DNA from: Diprion similis
Lineage: Eukaryota > Arthropoda > Insecta > Hymenoptera > Diprionidae
Reading direction: 5' to 3'
DNA: 64,000 nt
NCBI RefSeq assembly: GCF_021155765.1
Contig: NC_060112.1
Coordinates: 26,750,001 to 26,814,000, forward strand
Position numbers and translations under genes: made by a program. The notes beneath the pieces were generated by a model. The model did no database searches, was not told the DNA's origin, and saw only the letters and a list, made by a program, of their open reading frames with translations. Shown piece after piece: positions 61,301-64,000 of this stretch; the stretch's first letter is position 1, and every line of letters starts with the position of its first letter.

Positions 61301-64000
61301 TTCGAGAGTTGTTCGAATTGTTGTTACCTGCAGCCTCCTTCGACCTGCCGCACCGGTTACCCGACATGCAACGCGGCGTGCAGTGAGGTAGGTGTATGTG
61401 TAGTACTTAGGTGGGTAATGAGTGCGCTGCCATGTTGCCTGAGGATCCTTCTCGCGGGATCAGGAAGGTACGAAAGTACTCGGATGCGAGTATTCTTGAG
61501 AAATAAGGGATTTATTTAGCATTGCAAAATTACTTACCAAACTTCCAAATTCCCAATGTTTGTACAGACCATTACGCCCAATGGTTCGGATCTCGAATGG
61601 TTTAAATCACGAATGAAGACTAGATGTTAAATTTTTTCTCGTATCCTTAGTGCTTTAAAAAAATGCCTCGCCACAATTGCGGTACAAAAGTGTTTTTGAT
61701 TGCTTTGAAATTTGATTTGCAGATAACTGAGTAGTCAAAGCTACACTGACATTTACTGCAGAATATTTTACTGCGATTCGATGAATAATGGAACAGATCT
61801 TTAGTAAACGCTTTACGTGTCTCATGGTTGTTTGAACTTCGACTATTCGAAAACTAATTGACCCGCACTTCTACAGAAAAGTTCCCCAGAAACTCGAGGG
61901 ACGGATTTCATTCATTGATACAGACATTAGCGGTGTGGTTGGAAAAACCTCGTCAATCGGCATTTCGTACAGACGGCACTGCAGAAGCTTCGGAGTCACG
62001 TTTTCGTCCCTAGAGACATCGAGAGACCAATCGGGACGATGTCCTGCTCCGTGTCGGAGAGCGCGAGTTAAGCGGGGAAAGGCAGACCCTATCAGGCACT
62101 CATTTGAAAGGCAAATCAAAGCTGCCAATCAGCTTGAATTCATCAGAGCTGTAATTGTTTTTCACCCTCCCCTCCCCACCCCGCCCTTTCCACTTTTTTT
62201 TAACCTGTGTTACTTCTTTCTCCGTCTTTCTATCGAGTGATCATTTAAATTGGTTAATTTGAATTGATTTGTATTTTTGTGTAACATTAATCCAGCAAAG
62301 CACGATAAAATCAACTCTACGCCTCGCGATCCACCCAAATGGAAAACGTCGTTTAATTTCTATGCATACTTGATATCTTAAGTCTGTATATATATCTATA
62401 CAGCTGTACACCTTGAAAGCCCGTAACTGTTGAAATTTTTTCTCCGAAGAGTATTTCATCAATAAAACTTCATTCACGTCTTTGAATTTGTCCCGACAAT
62501 ACGATCCTTCTGAGACGAAAACATTTCCACTTGTAAAAATAACAATGGACTGTTCATCAATCCGGTTCAAAGGCGTATATATTCTTTTCTCCATTTCCTC
62601 TGCCTATGTAATATTGTTGTTATTTTTATCTCAGAAACAGTATATAAAATCCACAAATAAAATCCGTTATTTTTATCCTGTAGAAAGATGGCGATTACGG
62701 TTTGGAATTCTGATTTACGCTTCGCGTTACGCGTAAAACGCGCCACGGTGTCCTTGATGTGACAGTTTTATCAGATCAAGTTCAACGTTCGCGATCAAGT
62801 CGTAATACGCCGATCTGTTTGACCGACGATCAACCGATCGAGACAAAACTTTCGCAAAACTCTGTGCACTGCTCGCTTATCTCTCGTGTATTTTCGCTTT
62901 CGAGTGAAAGAAGAGCCCTTCACAGACGTGAAAAGTTCACCTCAATTCCAGCGAAGCATGATCGGACGGCATTGTTGGACGCGAATGTGAAATGCTCTGG
63001 ATTTGCCTTTGCAACTCGAATTTCAACCGCGACTAAAAATTTTTATCTCCCTTTTTCTCCGAGACAGGGTTTAATCTCGAGCCATGGTGCGTGAGCGAAT
63101 ATTCATCCCTCTGTCCCTGTCGCATTTTTATCTCGGGCCTCCCTCTGCCCTGCGCAATTCGGAGGGAATCGAGTTCCCGAAGGAGTTTCGGATTATCTTG
63201 AAAATCGAGTGTTCCCAGTCCCGAAACGGCCGGGAGAAATGAAAGGGTCCCGCAAACCTTTTCTACGGTAACAATTTGGCAAGTCTCGCGAATAGTCGGA
63301 GGGTTTTCTAACCAGTTTTCAATCCCTTTCATATTTGCATTTCGTCTACTGAAAAGTTTTGCCAAATATTTCGCGGAGCATCGAGGCATCAAAGCTGAGA
63401 TTTCTCTCGTCCTTTTCTCATATCGCGTCATGCTTTTCCAATTTTTTCTTCCCTCCCACTTTTTCTTGCCTTCCTTTTCTCCCCTCGTACATTCCCGCCC
63501 TTTGAGCTTTGAGAGTATAACTTGCGATGAGCCTGCAAGGGCGGTTGGACAAACGGATTTATCCTTAAGGCTATAATTACGCAGGTACTTCTGTCGGAGT
63601 TGGCGCAAGCAAAGGTACTGAAACCTGTATAAGTCGCGGTGATTTTTTGCCATTTCTTTCTTTCATTTACCTTCCTCCTCTTTGCTTTTCTACTTTTATT
63701 TATTTATTTCTTTTTTCCTGCTCTTTTCATCGTCGCAAACTTACCGGCTTCCGGCGATTGAGTTTTTTTGATACAGCGCGCGGCTCTTTGCCTCCCTATA
63801 TTTGGTGCGATTCATCATCTCAGTATCCGTGCAGGTGTACGCAAGATCACCGATAAACACTACGACATTAATTCATTGAGTTAATAGTAGACGGGAAAAG
63901 GAAATCCTCTTATAATAACTGTTTTTTCGTGCTTCCTTCTTAAAATTAAAGGGATGCGCTGGTCGATTTCGACGTTACGTGTATGTATCTTTAAATATAA
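58343..64000. other. Non-coding right end of the window
   Basis: No supported gene. Open frames, including one of 206 codons on the minus strand near 63.0-63.65 kb, lack motifs and follow strand-biased base composition. Pyrimidine-rich tracts occur near 62160-62230 and 63440-63720. Confidence 0.45.
61193..61219 (+). repeat. Poly(C) tract of 27 bases
   Basis: An unbroken run of C. Runs of this length are hard to sequence, so the exact length is uncertain. Confidence 0.85.

Noticed and set aside
63033-63653. 206-codon open frame on the minus strand
   Set aside because: Lys/Arg/Glu-rich wording follows from the pyrimidine-rich plus strand. There is no domain, no signal and no splice support, and parts of it overlap simple-sequence tracts.

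Overview
The window looks like chromosomal DNA of an insect, most likely a holometabolous one and possibly a hymenopteran. Reasons: spliced genes with many 80-100 bp introns and GT-AG borders, large A+T-rich non-coding stretches full of small inverted-repeat elements, and the insect-type arrangement in which Ada2a and Rpb4 share their first coding exon. No operons, bacterial genes or viral genes were recognised. The order-level assignment is inference.

Left gene-rich part (1-15.4 kb). The window opens inside the 3' two thirds of a trehalose/sugar transporter of the major facilitator family (+, to 1548). A complete ATAD3 gene follows (+, 3309-7315), a mitochondrial inner-membrane AAA+ ATPase; upstream of it sit adjacent ETS/GABP-like and NRF-1-like sites, and it has two possible C-terminal ends. 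Next, on the minus strand, is a neprilysin-type M13 metallopeptidase (9893-15415, nine coding exons resolved, first N-terminal exon not found). Its last intron carries an 808-bp near-perfect foldback element flanked by TTAA.

Middle part (15.4-37.8 kb). I see no convincing gene here. It holds foldback and terminal-inverted-repeat elements (18.3, 29.0 and 31.3 kb), a well-formed TATA box with a CT-rich leader at 26.08 kb, and a short minus-strand stretch resembling part of an M20 dipeptidase.

Ada2a/Rpb4 locus (37.8-40.6 kb). One 64-nt first coding exon splices either to a single large exon giving the SAGA/ATAC adaptor Ada2a (480 aa), or over it to two downstream exons giving RNA polymerase II subunit Rpb4 (139 aa). 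Both joins keep frame. The Ada2a poly(A) signal lies inside the Rpb4 intron, so 3' processing and splicing should compete.

Right part (40.6-64 kb). Mostly non-coding. It has a degenerate protein-coding relic on the minus strand (41.3-42.4 kb), a GC island with a strong splice donor (45.2-45.5 kb), an isolated high-GC3 terminal coding exon on the plus strand (53.53-53.64 kb), and at least four more small inverted-repeat elements plus several microsatellites. The isolated exon and GC island suggest that a long-intron gene runs through this part, but I could not assemble or name it.
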